From the NCBI GenBank assembly GCA_020621985.1, contig JAHRYS010000002.1, positions 1-64,000 of the forward strand: a stretch of 64,000 nt of DNA. The letters are read 5' to 3'. This DNA comes from Candidatus Ferrigenium altingense (lineage in GTDB: Bacteria > Pseudomonadota > Gammaproteobacteria > Burkholderiales > Gallionellaceae). The position numbers and the translations under genes were made by a program. Below are positions 1-8,470 of the stretch, piece by piece. Each line of letters starts with the position of its first letter. The first letter of the stretch is position 1. A model generated the notes under the pieces. That model made no database searches and was not told the DNA's origin. It saw only the letters and a list, made by a program, of their open reading frames with translations.

Positions 1-819
1 GCTGATGTGCGGTAGCACCGGCACGATCACGCGCAGCTTGCCGCTGGATAGACCCTCACCCCCAACCCCTCTCCCGCCAGCGGGAGAGGGGAGTAAGGAC
101 GGCAGCGCATCCTCCGCTTCCAGATGCAGGTCGCGCAGATAAGGCAATACGCCGATCACCGGCTTGCCGGTGTACTGCTCCAGCCAGTCCAGGCCGGGCT
201 GCAGCAAGGCCAGATCGCCGCGAAAACGATTGATGACGAAACCGGCCACGCGCGCCTGTTCGCTTGGCGAGAGCAACGCCAGCGTGCCGACCAGATGGGC
301 GAATACACCGCCTCGGTCGATGTCTGCGATCAGGATCACCGGACAATCCACCGCTTCGGCAAAGCCCATGTTGGCGATATCGCCCGCGCGCAGATTGGTT
401 TCTGCGGGGCTGCCCGCGCCCTCGACCACTACCACGGAATATTGCGCGGACAGGCGTCGATGCGATTCCAGCACCGCTGCGCGCGCCGTGTTTTTGTAAA
501 CGTGATATTCCAGCGCTTCCATATTGCCGATGGCATGCCCGTGAATGATGACCTGCGCGCCGGTATCGCTGTTCGGTTTGAGCAGCACCGGATTCATGTC
601 GGTGTGCGGCGCAAGGCGCGCGGCTTGCGCCTGCACCGCCTGCGCGCGCCCGATCTCGCCGCCGTCGCCGGTCACCGCGCTGTTCAATGCCATGTTCTGC
701 GGCTTGAACGGCGCGACGCGCACTTCCTGCCGCACCAGCCAGCGGCACAAAGCCGCGACCAATGTGCTTTTGCCGGCATCGGAGGTGGTGCCCTGCACCA
801 TCACTGTCCGCGCAGTCAT
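1..819 (-). CDS. cobQ: Cobyric acid synthase (5' part; 3' end lies outside the window)
   Basis: Glutamine-dependent amidation of adenosylcobyrinic acid a,c-diamide at four side chains. 273 codons are present, running off the left edge without a stop. The N-terminal ATPase domain is clear: P-loop [12 protein letters not shown] near residue 9, then KPQNMALNS and [11 protein letters not shown]. The start of the amidotransferase domain ([10 protein letters not shown]) is the last part visible. The ATG overlaps the cobD stop as ATGA (816-819), indicating translational coupling. Between the two domains the reading frame contains a low-complexity insertion ([15 protein letters not shown]) encoded by a palindromic repeat at 51-101, which is not typical of CobQ. 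Identity is confident; the C-terminal half cannot be judged. Confidence 0.93.
   Translation of the reverse strand, partial: MTARTVMVQGTTSDAGKSTLVAALCRWLVRQEVRVAPFKPQNMALNSAVTGDGGEIGRAQAVQAQAARLAPHTDMNPVLLKPNSDTGAQVIIHGHAIGNMEALEYHVYKNTARAAVLESHRRLSAQYSVVVVEGAGSPAETNLRAGDIANMGFAEAVDCPVILIADIDRGGVFAHLVGTLALLSPSEQARVAGFVINRFRGDLALLQPGLDWLEQYTGKPVIGVLPYLRDLHLEAEDALPSLLPSPAGGRGVGGEGLSSGKLRVIVPVLPHIS
51..101. repeat. Palindromic repeat inside cobQ, in frame
   Basis: G/C-rich repeat with a core palindrome CTCTCCCGCCAGCGGGAGAG followed by a TTGGGGGTGAGGG-type tail (read on the minus strand). It lies within the cobQ frame without a stop, at the linker between the ATPase and amidotransferase domains. 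The element in gmd at 49779-49822 has the same design and is read in the same frame. Confidence 0.75.
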
Positions 820-1799
820 CGTTTCATCCCGCTTAACGCTTCAGCCAGACGCACCCATTGCGCCTCGTCGCGCGGCAGGCCGAAACGCACGCTGGGCGGC
901 GTATCGAACAAACGCGTCAGGATGCCCTGTTGCGCCAGATGCTGATGCACGCTCGCGGCAGATACGCAGCACACCCATTGAAACAGGCTGCTGCCGCCAC
1001 TCGGCGGCAAGCCTTGCGTGCTCAACAATTCCGCCAGGCGTTGCGCCGCCAGCGACAGGGCCTTGCGCGTTGCGTCTTGCCAAGCCGTATCGCGCAACGC
1101 CAGTGTCGCCACGTAGCGCGACGGCGCGGCAATCGGCCACGGCCCCAGCAACTCGGCAAGCGGCCGCAGCACATTTTCTTCCGCCAACACGAAGCCGACC
1201 CGCGCACCGGCCAGGCCGAAAAATTTTCCCAACGAGCGCAGCACGATCAAACCGGGGCGCGGGCAGGCCAACGCGAGACTGTGCTCGGGTGAAGCATCCA
1301 TGAACGCCTCGTCCACCACCAGCCAGCCGCCGCGCGCCGCCAGTTGCGCATGCATATCCAGCAATTCTTCCCGACAAAAAAGTTTACCGGTGGGATTGTT
1401 CGGATTGACGATGACCACGACCTGCGCAGTCGTGCCGGCTTGCAGAATCTCTGCCGCAGGCACGCTGACAACCTGATGGCCGTGGCGCTGCCAAGCGTGC
1501 GCGTGTTCCGCGTAGCTGGGCGCGACGATTGCCACTTGCGCTGGCGGGCGCAACATCGGCAAGGCTTGAATAGCCGCCTGCGAACCCGCCACCGCCAGCA
1601 ATTGCGATGTGCCGTAATAGTCTTGCGCGGCGGCGTTCAGCTCGTCGTCATCCTGCGGCAGGCGTTGCCAAACCTCGTTCGGCACGACGGGCACCAGCCA
1701 GCCATGCGGATTGATGCCGGTGGACAAATCCAGCCAGTCTGCTTCGGCTATTCCATATTGCCGCGCGGCGTGGCGCAGCCGTCCGCCGTGCTCAAGCAT
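816..1799 (-). CDS. cobD: Threonine-phosphate decarboxylase (CobD/CobC, PLP-dependent)
   Basis: Makes (R)-1-amino-2-propanol O-2-phosphate, the aminopropanol linker of the cobalamin nucleotide loop, in the cytoplasm. Fold-type I aminotransferase family: NPNNPTG at about 132-138, DEAF at about 163 and the PLP lysine in [12 protein letters not shown] (about K192). I chose the internal ATG at 1799 ([16 protein letters not shown]), which matches the usual N-terminus and leaves an 8-nt overlap with cbiB; an ATG at 1835 would add 12 untypical residues inside cbiB. It overlaps cobQ by ATGA. About 327 residues, within the family range. The name CobC is also used for this enzyme. Confidence 0.92.
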   Translation of the reverse strand: MLEHGGRLRHAARQYGIAEADWLDLSTGINPHGWLVPVVPNEVWQRLPQDDDELNAAAQDYYGTSQLLAVAGSQAAIQALPMLRPPAQVAIVAPSYAEHAHAWQRHGHQVVSVPAAEILQAGTTAQVVVIVNPNNPTGKLFCREELLDMHAQLAARGGWLVVDEAFMDASPEHSLALACPRPGLIVLRSLGKFFGLAGARVGFVLAEENVLRPLAELLGPWPIAAPSRYVATLALRDTAWQDATRKALSLAAQRLAELLSTQGLPPSGGSSLFQWVCCVSAASVHQHLAQQGILTRLFDTPPSVRFGLPRDEAQWVRLAEALSGMKR

Positions 1800-2727
1800 G
1801 TTGCCACCCAGCCACCAGCAGCGCACCCAGCGCAATGACGATCAGCCAGGCATACAAAGTATGGCGCACCAGCCGCACGGCGCGCGCAATGTCCGCCGCG
1901 CCTGCCGCCATGCCGCAGCCCAGCAGCGGGCGCTGTTCCGATTCGCCGTGATAAATTGCCGCGCCGCCGAGCCGCACGCGCAACGCCCCCGCTCCGGCAG
2001 CCATCACCGGCCCGGCGTTCGGGCTTTCCCAGGCTGCGGCCTGTTGCCGCCAGCAAGACAGCGCACTGCGCGTATGCCCCAGCAACGCGTAACTCAACGC
2101 GGTCAGGCGCGCCGGGATGAAATTCAATACGTCGTCCAAACGCGCCGCAGCCCAGCCGAAACAGTTATAGCGCGCATTGCGGTAGCCCCACATCGCGTCC
2201 AGCGTATTGCTCAAACGATACAACAACACGCCGGGCGCACCCGCCAGCACGAACCAGAACAGCGCGGCGAAGATCGCATCGTTGCCGTTTTCCAGCACCG
2301 ATTCCACTGCGGCGCGCGAGATGCCGGACTCATCCAGCTGACTGGTATCGCGGCTGACCATCAAGCCCACTTGTCGGCGCGCATCCGGCAGGCCCCCGGC
2401 AGAAAAAGCGGCGACTACCTGCTCGGCATGCTCGCGCAGGCTGCGCGGGGCGATCGCGAAATACAGCACCGCAACGGAAAACAGCATTCCGAAAATGGTG
2501 GATTGTTGCAGCATCGCCGCGAGCAGCACGAACGGAATCAGCAACACGCACACTGAGACGATGCCGCGCAGGTAGCGCACGGCAGGAGCGGCATCTGCTG
2601 CCCCGTAAAATAATTTTTCGACCCGCCGTGCCAGACTGCCGAAGCCAACCAGCGGATGAAAACGGCGCGGTTCGCCCAGCAATTGATCGAGCAACACCGC
2701 CGCCAATATCATCAGCGGCAAGCTCAT
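1792..2727 (-). CDS. cbiB: Adenosylcobinamide-phosphate synthase (CbiB/CobD type), membrane protein
   Basis: Attaches the aminopropanol (phosphate) linker to adenosylcobyric acid. The protein begins MSLPLMILAAVLLDQLLGEP and continues RRFHPLVGFG, the family signature (D-x-x-x-GEP followed by HP-x-x-x-G). Several hydrophobic segments follow, and SRDTSQLDESG is a conserved cytoplasmic stretch. The start at 2727 overlaps the cobB stop as ATGA (2724-2727); a longer frame to 2844 would add 39 residues read out of the cobB 3' end and is rejected. About 311 residues, normal for the family. Coupled with cobD downstream by an 8-nt overlap. Confidence 0.92.
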   Translation of the reverse strand: MSLPLMILAAVLLDQLLGEPRRFHPLVGFGSLARRVEKLFYGAADAAPAVRYLRGIVSVCVLLIPFVLLAAMLQQSTIFGMLFSVAVLYFAIAPRSLREHAEQVVAAFSAGGLPDARRQVGLMVSRDTSQLDESGISRAAVESVLENGNDAIFAALFWFVLAGAPGVLLYRLSNTLDAMWGYRNARYNCFGWAAARLDDVLNFIPARLTALSYALLGHTRSALSCWRQQAAAWESPNAGPVMAAGAGALRVRLGGAAIYHGESEQRPLLGCGMAAGAADIARAVRLVRHTLYAWLIVIALGALLVAGWQHA

Positions 2728-4016
2728 GGCAAAAATAATCGCGCAACCGCGCGCGGGTTGGACGGGAAATAAAAATGGATATACGAGGCGGTCAGGCGTT
2801 GCTGCTGATACACCGCTTCGCTGGTTGCACCACCGTTCGGGCACACCCCGTGTGCGCTGGAAGTGAGTTTGGTTTGCAGGCGCGAGTAATGAAAAGTATG
2901 CCCACGCAATGTGCCCTGCGGCAGTTCGACACTTTGCAGCGCGAGTGCGCTTAAGCGTGGCTGCATGACTGCCGCACCGTCCAGCAAACCCAGCAGGCTG
3001 GCTTGCTGTTCATGCCCATCGGCAAGCGATTGCGCGGCATACAACATGCCGCCGCATTCGGCGAGTATCGGTTTGTGTGCGGCATGATGGGCGCGAATGG
3101 CGGCAAGCATGGCGGTATTTCCCGCCAGTTTCGGCAAGTGCAATTCGGGGTAGCCGCCGGGCAGATACAGGCTGTCAGCCTCCGGCAATTCGGAGTCATC
3201 AAGCGGCGAAAAGAAACACAACTGCGCGCCCAGCGCATTCAACGTATCCAGATTGGCGTGATACAAAAATGAAAAAGCCGCATCGCGCGCCACAGCGATT
3301 TTCACGCCTTCCAGTTCACGCGCCACACCGATGGCAGCTGCCGGGAAGAAGGCTACGGCGGGCGGCAAGCCGGTATCCGCGTGCTCCGCCCATAACTGCG
3401 CGGCGTGCGCGATGCGCTGGTTGATGTCGGGCAGCTCCGCCGCTTGCAATAGGCCCAGATGACGCTCGGGTAAAGCAATCTCCGCCGCGCGCGGCAGCGC
3501 GCCACAAAATTTGAGCGCGGCAGGCAATCGTTCGGTGAGCATCGCCGCATGACGCGCGCTGCCGACACGGTTCGCGACCACGCCGAAGAATGGCAATGCG
3601 GCATCCAACTGCGACAAGCCATAAGCCAGCGCGGCAAAGGTCTGCGCCATCGCGCTGGCATCAATCACCGCCAGGACAGGGATGCCGAATTGCCTGGCAA
3701 GATCGGCGCTGGAAGGCGCGCCATCGAACAACCCCATTACGCCTTCGACAAGAATCAGATCGGCTTCCTCAGCGGCCTGATAGAGCAGGGCGCGGCAATG
3801 CGCCTCTCCGCCCATCCACAAATCGAGTTGATAAACCGGATGGCCAGAGGCCTGTTCGAGTATGGTCGGATCAATAAAATCCGGGCCGGTCTTGAACACG
3901 CGCACCACACGCCCCAAGCTGCGGTGATATGCCGCAAGTGCGGCGGTGATAGTAGTTTTGCCTTGCCCGGAGGCGGGCGCGTTGATCAGCAGGGCAGGGC
4001 AATGACGCACGGACAT
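2724..4016 (-). CDS. cobB: Cobyrinate a,c-diamide synthase (CbiA/CobB)
   Basis: Amidates the a and c carboxylates of cobyrinic acid (or the hydrogenobyrinic equivalent) using glutamine and ATP. Residues 13-22 hold the P-loop (APASGQGKTT) of the dethiobiotin-synthetase-like domain; KTGPDFIDP at about 42-50 and EGVMGLFDG at about 91-99 are family motifs. The C-terminal class I amidotransferase domain has the nucleophile in AECGGMLY (C321) and GHTFHYS. 430 residues, typical. Lies 2 nt after the cobO stop and overlaps cbiB by 4 nt. The downstream cobO/cobQ/cobD set does not by itself say whether the aerobic or anaerobic corrin route feeds it, so symbol cbiA is equally valid. Confidence 0.93.
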   Translation of the reverse strand: MSVRHCPALLINAPASGQGKTTITAALAAYHRSLGRVVRVFKTGPDFIDPTILEQASGHPVYQLDLWMGGEAHCRALLYQAAEEADLILVEGVMGLFDGAPSSADLARQFGIPVLAVIDASAMAQTFAALAYGLSQLDAALPFFGVVANRVGSARHAAMLTERLPAALKFCGALPRAAEIALPERHLGLLQAAELPDINQRIAHAAQLWAEHADTGLPPAVAFFPAAAIGVARELEGVKIAVARDAAFSFLYHANLDTLNALGAQLCFFSPLDDSELPEADSLYLPGGYPELHLPKLAGNTAMLAAIRAHHAAHKPILAECGGMLYAAQSLADGHEQQASLLGLLDGAAVMQPRLSALALQSVELPQGTLRGHTFHYSRLQTKLTSSAHGVCPNGGATSEAVYQQQRLTASYIHFYFPSNPRAVARLFLP

Positions 4017-4018
4017 CT

Positions 4019-4618
4019 TTACAGGTCTATGCCCGGTTGGGCGCGCACGCCGGCTCGGAAAGCGTGCCTGATGTCCTGGATTTCACTAACGGTATCGGCC
4101 ATATCCAGCAGACATTGTGGTGCGGCTCGACCGGTAATCACCACATGCTGCATGGCCGGGCGCGCCGCCAAGTCAGCGCAGACTTGCTGCTCGTCAAGAT
4201 AACCGTATTTCAACAAATACGTCAGCTCATCCAATACCACCAAATGCAGCGACGCATCGCTCAACAAGCCTCGCGCTACCGCCCAGCCGCGCTGTGCCGT
4301 GGCTATATCGGCGTCGCGATTCTGCGTATCCCAGGTGAAGCCGTCGCCCAATACATGCCATTGCACATTGGGCTGCTTACCCAAAAAGTTTTCTTCGCCG
4401 GTGTCACGACGATTCTTGAGAAATTGCGCCACGCCGACTTTCAGGCCGTAACCCAAAGTGCGCGCCACCATGCCAAACGCCGAGCTGGATTTACCCTTGC
4501 CGTTGCCGGTCAGCACCAGCAATAAACCACGGTCCTGGTCGGCCTTGGCAATTGCCGAATCCACCACCGCTTTTTTGTGCGCCATGCGTTTGTGGTGTTG
4601 TTCGCCGCTGTCCGACAT
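4019..4618 (-). CDS. cobO: Cob(I)yrinic acid a,c-diamide adenosyltransferase (CobO/BtuR/CobA type)
   Basis: Transfers the 5'-deoxyadenosyl group from ATP to reduced corrinoid Co(I). The N-terminal P-loop TGNGKGKSSSAFG (about residues 37-49) is diagnostic of the CobA/CobO/BtuR family. GEENFL, the VVLDELTYLLKYGYL stretch and VITGRAAP near the C-terminus agree with the family. 199 residues, normal size. The gene starts only 3 nt after the btuM stop and ends 2 nt before cobB, so it belongs to the btuB-to-cobQ transcription unit. Confidence 0.94.
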   Translation of the reverse strand: MSDSGEQHHKRMAHKKAVVDSAIAKADQDRGLLLVLTGNGKGKSSSAFGMVARTLGYGLKVGVAQFLKNRRDTGEENFLGKQPNVQWHVLGDGFTWDTQNRDADIATAQRGWAVARGLLSDASLHLVVLDELTYLLKYGYLDEQQVCADLAARPAMQHVVITGRAAPQCLLDMADTVSEIQDIRHAFRAGVRAQPGIDL

Positions 4619-4621
4619 AAC

Positions 4622-5191
4622 TTAACGCACGGTTGACTGGATGATGTCGGCGCGCCGCGAAAACAGTGCATACAACAGGGCGGCAGGAATCAGGTAGACC
4701 ACAGCACCGGCCAGATACGGCAGATAGTATTGCGCTATGCGAGCGGCATATTCGCTCAGGCTCATGTCATGGAATCGCCCCGAAAACGCATAGAACGCAC
4801 CGTTGGAGATGACAAACGCCACGTTAACCGCCGCGAGCGAGATGGCCGAAAACAACCCCAGACTACGCAAACTGTTTCGATGGTTGCGCGCGTAGTAGCG
4901 GCCTGAAAACCACAGTACGGCATAAGTCGGGATCAGGAACCAATACGCGGGGGTCACGCAATAATCGCTCACGCCCAAGTGAGCGATCGCGACGTAATCC
5001 AGCGCGGCAGCTTCCAGAAGCAATGCGCCGAACAACAGCGGACTGGCGGCCAAGAATCCGGCCAGCAAGAACACCGCCAGCGAGGCATCCGGCAGATGCA
5101 GCGCGCTGCCGAAATGATGCATACGAGTGGCCGCCATTAAGGACATCAAAGCCAAACCGATCAACACCGGACGTTGGGATAACAGTTTCAT
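4622..5191 (-). CDS. btuM: BtuM-like cobalamin transporter (solitary ECF-type S-component)
   Basis: Hydrophobic protein of 189 residues with about six membrane segments. The N-terminal stretch ATRMHHFGSALHLPDAS and the DYCVTPAYWFLIPTYA stretch with a cysteine at residue 78 resemble BtuM, the solitary S-component described in Thiobacillus denitrificans. There a cysteine at an equivalent place binds the cobalt and removes cyanide from cyanocobalamin. From the sequence I can see only the hydrophobicity, the cysteine and the position between btuB and cobO; the BtuM call rests on remembered similarity. It would take cobalamin across the inner membrane after BtuB. No ECF ATPase gene is nearby, as expected for BtuM. 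Confidence 0.78.
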   Translation of the reverse strand: MKLLSQRPVLIGLALMSLMAATRMHHFGSALHLPDASLAVFLLAGFLAASPLLFGALLLEAAALDYVAIAHLGVSDYCVTPAYWFLIPTYAVLWFSGRYYARNHRNSLRSLGLFSAISLAAVNVAFVISNGAFYAFSGRFHDMSLSEYAARIAQYYLPYLAGAVVYLIPAALLYALFSRRADIIQSTVR

Positions 5192-5247
5192 GTTGCGCTC
5201 CTTAAATTATAAAATTGACACTAAAAAGTTCACCTGCGACTACTTGA

Positions 5248-7077
5248 TTAGTTTTTTGGGCGATAATTCAGCGTGAAGTATAACCCGCGTCGCGCCTGAT
5301 TATAGAACTGTGCTGTCTCGTATTGTTTGTCCAGCAAATTGTCGACACGCCCCTGCACCAACCAATCCGGTGCAACGCGATACTCGGCACGCACATCGAG
5401 CAAACCGTAGCCACCCAAACGCTTGGCGCTGGTATTGGCAGGGTCATCAAACCGGCGGCCTTCCGCATACAGCGAACCGGCCAAACGATATACACCAAAG
5501 TCATGCGCCACCTCGATACGCGCCGCTTCGGTTGCGCGGCGATTCAGCAGTTTGCCCTGATTCGTGCCGGAGGTTTGACGCGGATCTTGCAGGGTCAGCG
5601 TGCCGCTGAAGTCACAATCCGCCAACTGCATTTTCAGTTGGCCTTCCAGGCCTTTCAGACGCGCGGCGCTGATATTGGTGATGTTGAAGGGCAGAACAGT
5701 GTTGTAGCCAATCAGGTCGGTAACGTCGGTCTGATATGCATACAGCGACCACTTGTATAACGCTCCTCGGCCGTCCACGCCTGCCTCGATGCTGCGCGAC
5801 AACTCGGGGCGCAGCGTCGCACTGCCGAACAACGGGTAATACAGCTGATTGAAAGTCGGCGCCTTGAATGCTGTGCCATAGGAGGCCGTCAAACGCGTCG
5901 CATCATTGACCGCATAACCGTAACCCAATCCGCCGGTGTCATGTCCGCCGAACTGCTGATTGTCATCGCGCCGCAAACTGGCTTGCAGGCTGTGTGCACC
6001 GAAGCTGCCCTGGTATTGCCCGAACAGCGCACGGTTGCTGCGGGTGGCTTGGGTATAGAGGGTTGTGCTGGCGACACGGTCATTTTGATAATCCAGTCCT
6101 GCCGTGAACAACTGATCGGCATCCAGCGCAAAATCATTCTGCCAAGACAGGCTGTCGCGTTGTGTATTGAAGCGGGTTTTGAACTGCCCATTCAGAAAAT
6201 TGTTCGAGTTGTCCTGACCGCTCCCGGCGCGCAGGGTCATGTTCCAGGCTTGCGTCGGTGCAAATTTCAGCGAGCCGCCCAGCACCTGTTGCACGCCTTC
6301 CGCTTCATTCACGGATGAACCGTCAAATTTGTTTTTGCTCTTTGCGCGCAGCAGTTGCGCATCGGCTATCACACCATTATCGAAGCGATAACCACCGTTC
6401 AAACCGAGTGACGAATTGTGATAGCCGTCTTTGTCCGGCTCATTAGTGAAACAACCTGCCACCAGACTGCCGCGGCATGCATTGAAGCCGGCGGTGTTTT
6501 GTTGATTGAGCTTGAAATTGAACCAGCCTTGCTCGCCGCCGCCGCTCAATCCCACCGCACTATTCACCGTACCATAACTCCCTGCCGTCGCGCTGAATGA
6601 GGGTGTCAGCGCACCGCCGCCCTTGCGGGTGAAAATTTGGATCACGCCGCCGATCGCCTCCGAGCCGTACAGGCTGGCGCGCGGCCCGCGCACGATTTCG
6701 ATACGCTCGATCTGCGCGACGGGAATATCCTGGAACGAGGCTGTGCCTAAAGTTGCCGAGCCAACCTTGATGCCGTCCACCAGCACCAGTACATGATCGG
6801 CATTGGTGCCGCGCAAAAACACCGAAGTCGCCTTGCCCGCGCCGCCGCTGTTGCTGATGGTCAAGCCCGCCACACCGCGCAGCACATCCGGCAGGGATTG
6901 CGCCTGCAGGCGGACTATATCCTGACGGGTGATGATGGAAACGGAAGCCAGAGTGGCATCGGCGGATTGCGCGGTGCGCGTGGCGGTGACAACTATATCC
7001 GGTAAGGTTTCGTTAACGACTGCGTAAGCATGGGTACACACCGCACCGAGCAGCGCGGCAGATAGTTTGTATCTCAT
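5248..7077 (-). CDS. btuB: TonB-dependent vitamin B12 receptor BtuB
   Basis: Outer-membrane beta-barrel receptor for corrinoids. N-terminal signal peptide (about 19 residues, ending in THAYA), then a TonB-box-like segment LPDIVVTATR, followed by the plug domain (SLPDVLRGVAGLTISN, FLRGTNADHVLVLVDGIKV, IERIEIVRGPRASLYGSEA). The barrel fills the rest, with repeated aromatic-ended strands and a C-terminal strand ending GLYFTLNYRPKN. 609 residues, close to E. coli BtuB. It is the first gene after the cobalamin riboswitch and precedes btuM, so B12 sufficiency should shut off uptake and the biosynthetic genes together. Confidence 0.95.
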   Translation of the reverse strand: MRYKLSAALLGAVCTHAYAVVNETLPDIVVTATRTAQSADATLASVSIITRQDIVRLQAQSLPDVLRGVAGLTISNSGGAGKATSVFLRGTNADHVLVLVDGIKVGSATLGTASFQDIPVAQIERIEIVRGPRASLYGSEAIGGVIQIFTRKGGGALTPSFSATAGSYGTVNSAVGLSGGGEQGWFNFKLNQQNTAGFNACRGSLVAGCFTNEPDKDGYHNSSLGLNGGYRFDNGVIADAQLLRAKSKNKFDGSSVNEAEGVQQVLGGSLKFAPTQAWNMTLRAGSGQDNSNNFLNGQFKTRFNTQRDSLSWQNDFALDADQLFTAGLDYQNDRVASTTLYTQATRSNRALFGQYQGSFGAHSLQASLRRDDNQQFGGHDTGGLGYGYAVNDATRLTASYGTAFKAPTFNQLYYPLFGSATLRPELSRSIEAGVDGRGALYKWSLYAYQTDVTDLIGYNTVLPFNITNISAARLKGLEGQLKMQLADCDFSGTLTLQDPRQTSGTNQGKLLNRRATEAARIEVAHDFGVYRLAGSLYAEGRRFDDPANTSAKRLGGYGLLDVRAEYRVAPDWLVQGRVDNLLDKQYETAQFYNQARRGLYFTLNYRPKN

Positions 7078-7212
7078 TTGAAGTGCTCCTGAAAATTTCC
7101 AAGCGTCCCCGTTGGAAAATTAAATTCAGGAAATGTGGCGGGTAAAAAGCTAGAGAATGAACTGCGCGACTGTTCATTTCCGATGCGCCACCCGCAGCAT
7201 CTCCTGTTCCTT

Positions 7213-7398
7213 TGCTTCCAGGCCGGTCTCCGGGCTCGCAAGTCTTGATTTGCCGCCTTCCCATGAAATCCCCTTGGGGGATCGCTCACAGTGGCATATT
7301 GGCAAATCCGCACTCGCTTACCGTTGCGGGGGCAGCACAGGCATCGGGTTGATACTCCCTCACCTGTTTCCCGTTTAACTCGTCTGCAAGCAGACGAG
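7213..7398 (-). ncRNA. Cobalamin (AdoCbl) riboswitch in the btuB leader
   Basis: Reading the minus strand, the conserved blocks occur in the right order: AACGGGAAACAGGTG, then GCCTGTGCTGCCCCCGCAAC with GGTAAGCG, then GCCACTGTG, then GGGAAGGCGGC, and the B12-box AGCCCGGAGACCGGCCTG at 7218-7238. This is the cobalamin riboswitch core. It lies about 140 nt upstream of the btuB ATG. A hairpin CGTCTGCTTGCAGACG sits at its 5' side. Whether it acts on transcription or on translation of btuB is not decided here. The exact 5' and 3' limits are approximate. Confidence 0.95.
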
Positions 7399-7416
7399 AA
7401 CCTCAAAGCAGCGCAC

Positions 7417-7445
7417 ACTTTAGCACAGGCGCGACGCGCTGCCAA
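7417..7445 (-). promoter_or_regulatory. Sigma-70-type promoter for the riboswitch/btuB operon
   Basis: On the minus strand TTGGCA (-35), 17-bp spacer, TAAAGT (-10). Transcription would start about 12-15 nt upstream of the riboswitch. Seen by eye only. Confidence 0.6.
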
Positions 7446-7482
7446 AAAATCACAAACTGCTTTCAAAACTCCGGCTTACCGT

Positions 7483-7512
7483 TTGACTTATCAGCACTTT
7501 TCAAATTATAGT
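7483..7512 (+). promoter_or_regulatory. Sigma-70-type promoter for zapB-zapA; possibly leaderless
   Basis: TTGACT, 18-bp spacer, TATAGT. The -10 box ends 6 nt before the A of the zapB-like ATG at 7519, so the expected transcription start falls on or next to the start codon. There is also no Shine-Dalgarno sequence before that ATG. Confidence 0.55.
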
Positions 7513-7518
7513 CAGCGC

Positions 7519-7719
7519 ATGGAAAACGAATTGAACGCACTGGAAGGCAAACTTGCGCAGCTGATACAGGTGAGCGGCAAGCTGCGTGCGGAAAACCACC
7601 AGTTGCGCCAGGAACTGGCGCATGCGCTCAGCAGCAACCGGCAATGCAGCGACAAGGTGGAAAGCGCAAAGGCGCGTTTGGAAAAATTACTGCTTACCCT
7701 TCCTGAAGAACAAACATGA
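7519..7719 (+). CDS. Small coiled-coil protein, ZapB-like
   Basis: 66 residues, nearly all of it one heptad-rich coiled coil (LNALEGKLAQLIQVSGKLRA and onward). Small coiled-coil proteins of this kind (TIGR02449-like) are encoded just before zapA in many beta- and gammaproteobacteria and are thought to act with ZapA at the Z ring. The start at 7519 is chosen because the longer open frame to 7291 runs antisense through the cobalamin riboswitch. The stop overlaps the zapA ATG by 4 nt. Function is inferred from size, coiled coil and context. Confidence 0.75.
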   Translation: MENELNALEGKLAQLIQVSGKLRAENHQLRQELAHALSSNRQCSDKVESAKARLEKLLLTLPEEQT

Positions 7720-8027
7720 GCGGCGCCACCAAAACGCTGGATATCAAGCTTCTCGACCGGGAATTGCGCGTTGCCTGCCCCGAAGAGGAACGCGGCGAAC
7801 TGCTCGATTCCGTTGCCTATCTGGACAAAAAAATGCGCGAGATCCGCGATGCCGGCAAGATCGCCAGCGTCGAACGCATCGCGCTGATGGCCGCGCTCAA
7901 CATCACCCACGAACTGCTTTCCGTGAAAATCGGACGCGGTTTTGACGTCGCCGATTTTAAGCGTAGAATCGATTCCATGCAGGCGGCGATCGACCAGGCA
8001 CTAGCCGAACAAGATTCGCTGTTCTGA
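7716..8027 (+). CDS. zapA: Cell division protein ZapA
   Basis: 103 residues. TKTLDIKLLDRELRVACPEE at the N-terminus and the dimerisation helix (DSVAYLDKKMREIRD, then RIALMAALNITHELL) are typical of ZapA, which bundles FtsZ filaments at mid-cell. The ATG overlaps the stop of the coiled-coil gene (ATGA), so the two are translationally coupled. The gene is followed directly by 6S RNA, the same order as in many proteobacteria. Confidence 0.94.
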   Translation: MSGATKTLDIKLLDRELRVACPEEERGELLDSVAYLDKKMREIRDAGKIASVERIALMAALNITHELLSVKIGRGFDVADFKRRIDSMQAAIDQALAEQDSLF

Positions 8028-8042
8028 TAATTAAATTACGGG

Positions 8043-8251
8043 TTTGTCCCCTGCGGTGCTCGTCAGGCTCATATATTCTTTGAACCAATAAGCTTTGCTT
8101 AAGGCCGCGCCCCTCGATGTTGCTGTTGTGAACGTCCCCAGCCGATGTATCTGGTAGTTGTATTTGGCGGACGTACCTGATGTGACTGGGAAGCGGCCCT
8201 CTTGAACCCAGGTTCAAGATGCTGGGTCAACGGCACAGGCGGGGGACTTTA
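8043..8251 (+). ncRNA. ssrS: 6S RNA (ssrS)
   Basis: Directly downstream of zapA. The 3' half contains CCTCTTGAACCCAGGTTCAA followed by GGGTCAACGGCACAGGCGGG, matching the conserved closing region of 6S RNA; the 5' half has GTCCCCTGCGG pairing with the terminal GGGGGAC, and CTTTGAACC opposite. 6S RNA mimics an open promoter and binds sigma-70 RNA polymerase in stationary phase. About 200 nt, the expected size. The ends are approximate. Confidence 0.88.
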
Positions 8252-8256
8252 TTTCG

Positions 8257-8286
8257 GTGCGACCTTATTCAGGTCGCACTTTTTAA
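8257..8286 (+). terminator. Rho-independent terminator after 6S RNA
   Basis: Inverted repeat GTGCGACCT / AGGTCGCAC with a 5-nt loop, followed by TTTTT. Confidence 0.75.
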
Positions 8287-8470
8287 AGCGCGTAGACTAT
8301 GCACAGCTAGCGAGCATGTGGCTTCTTACACCAGATGATCGCCAAAGATATTTAATTTCTTCATAGGGTGTAAACTTGAACTTCCTCAAATATTCCATTG
8401 GCTGAATTGTGGTATGAGGGGATAGTTTTTTAATGGCATCTACGAACGTTCAATAAAAGGGAGACTTAAA

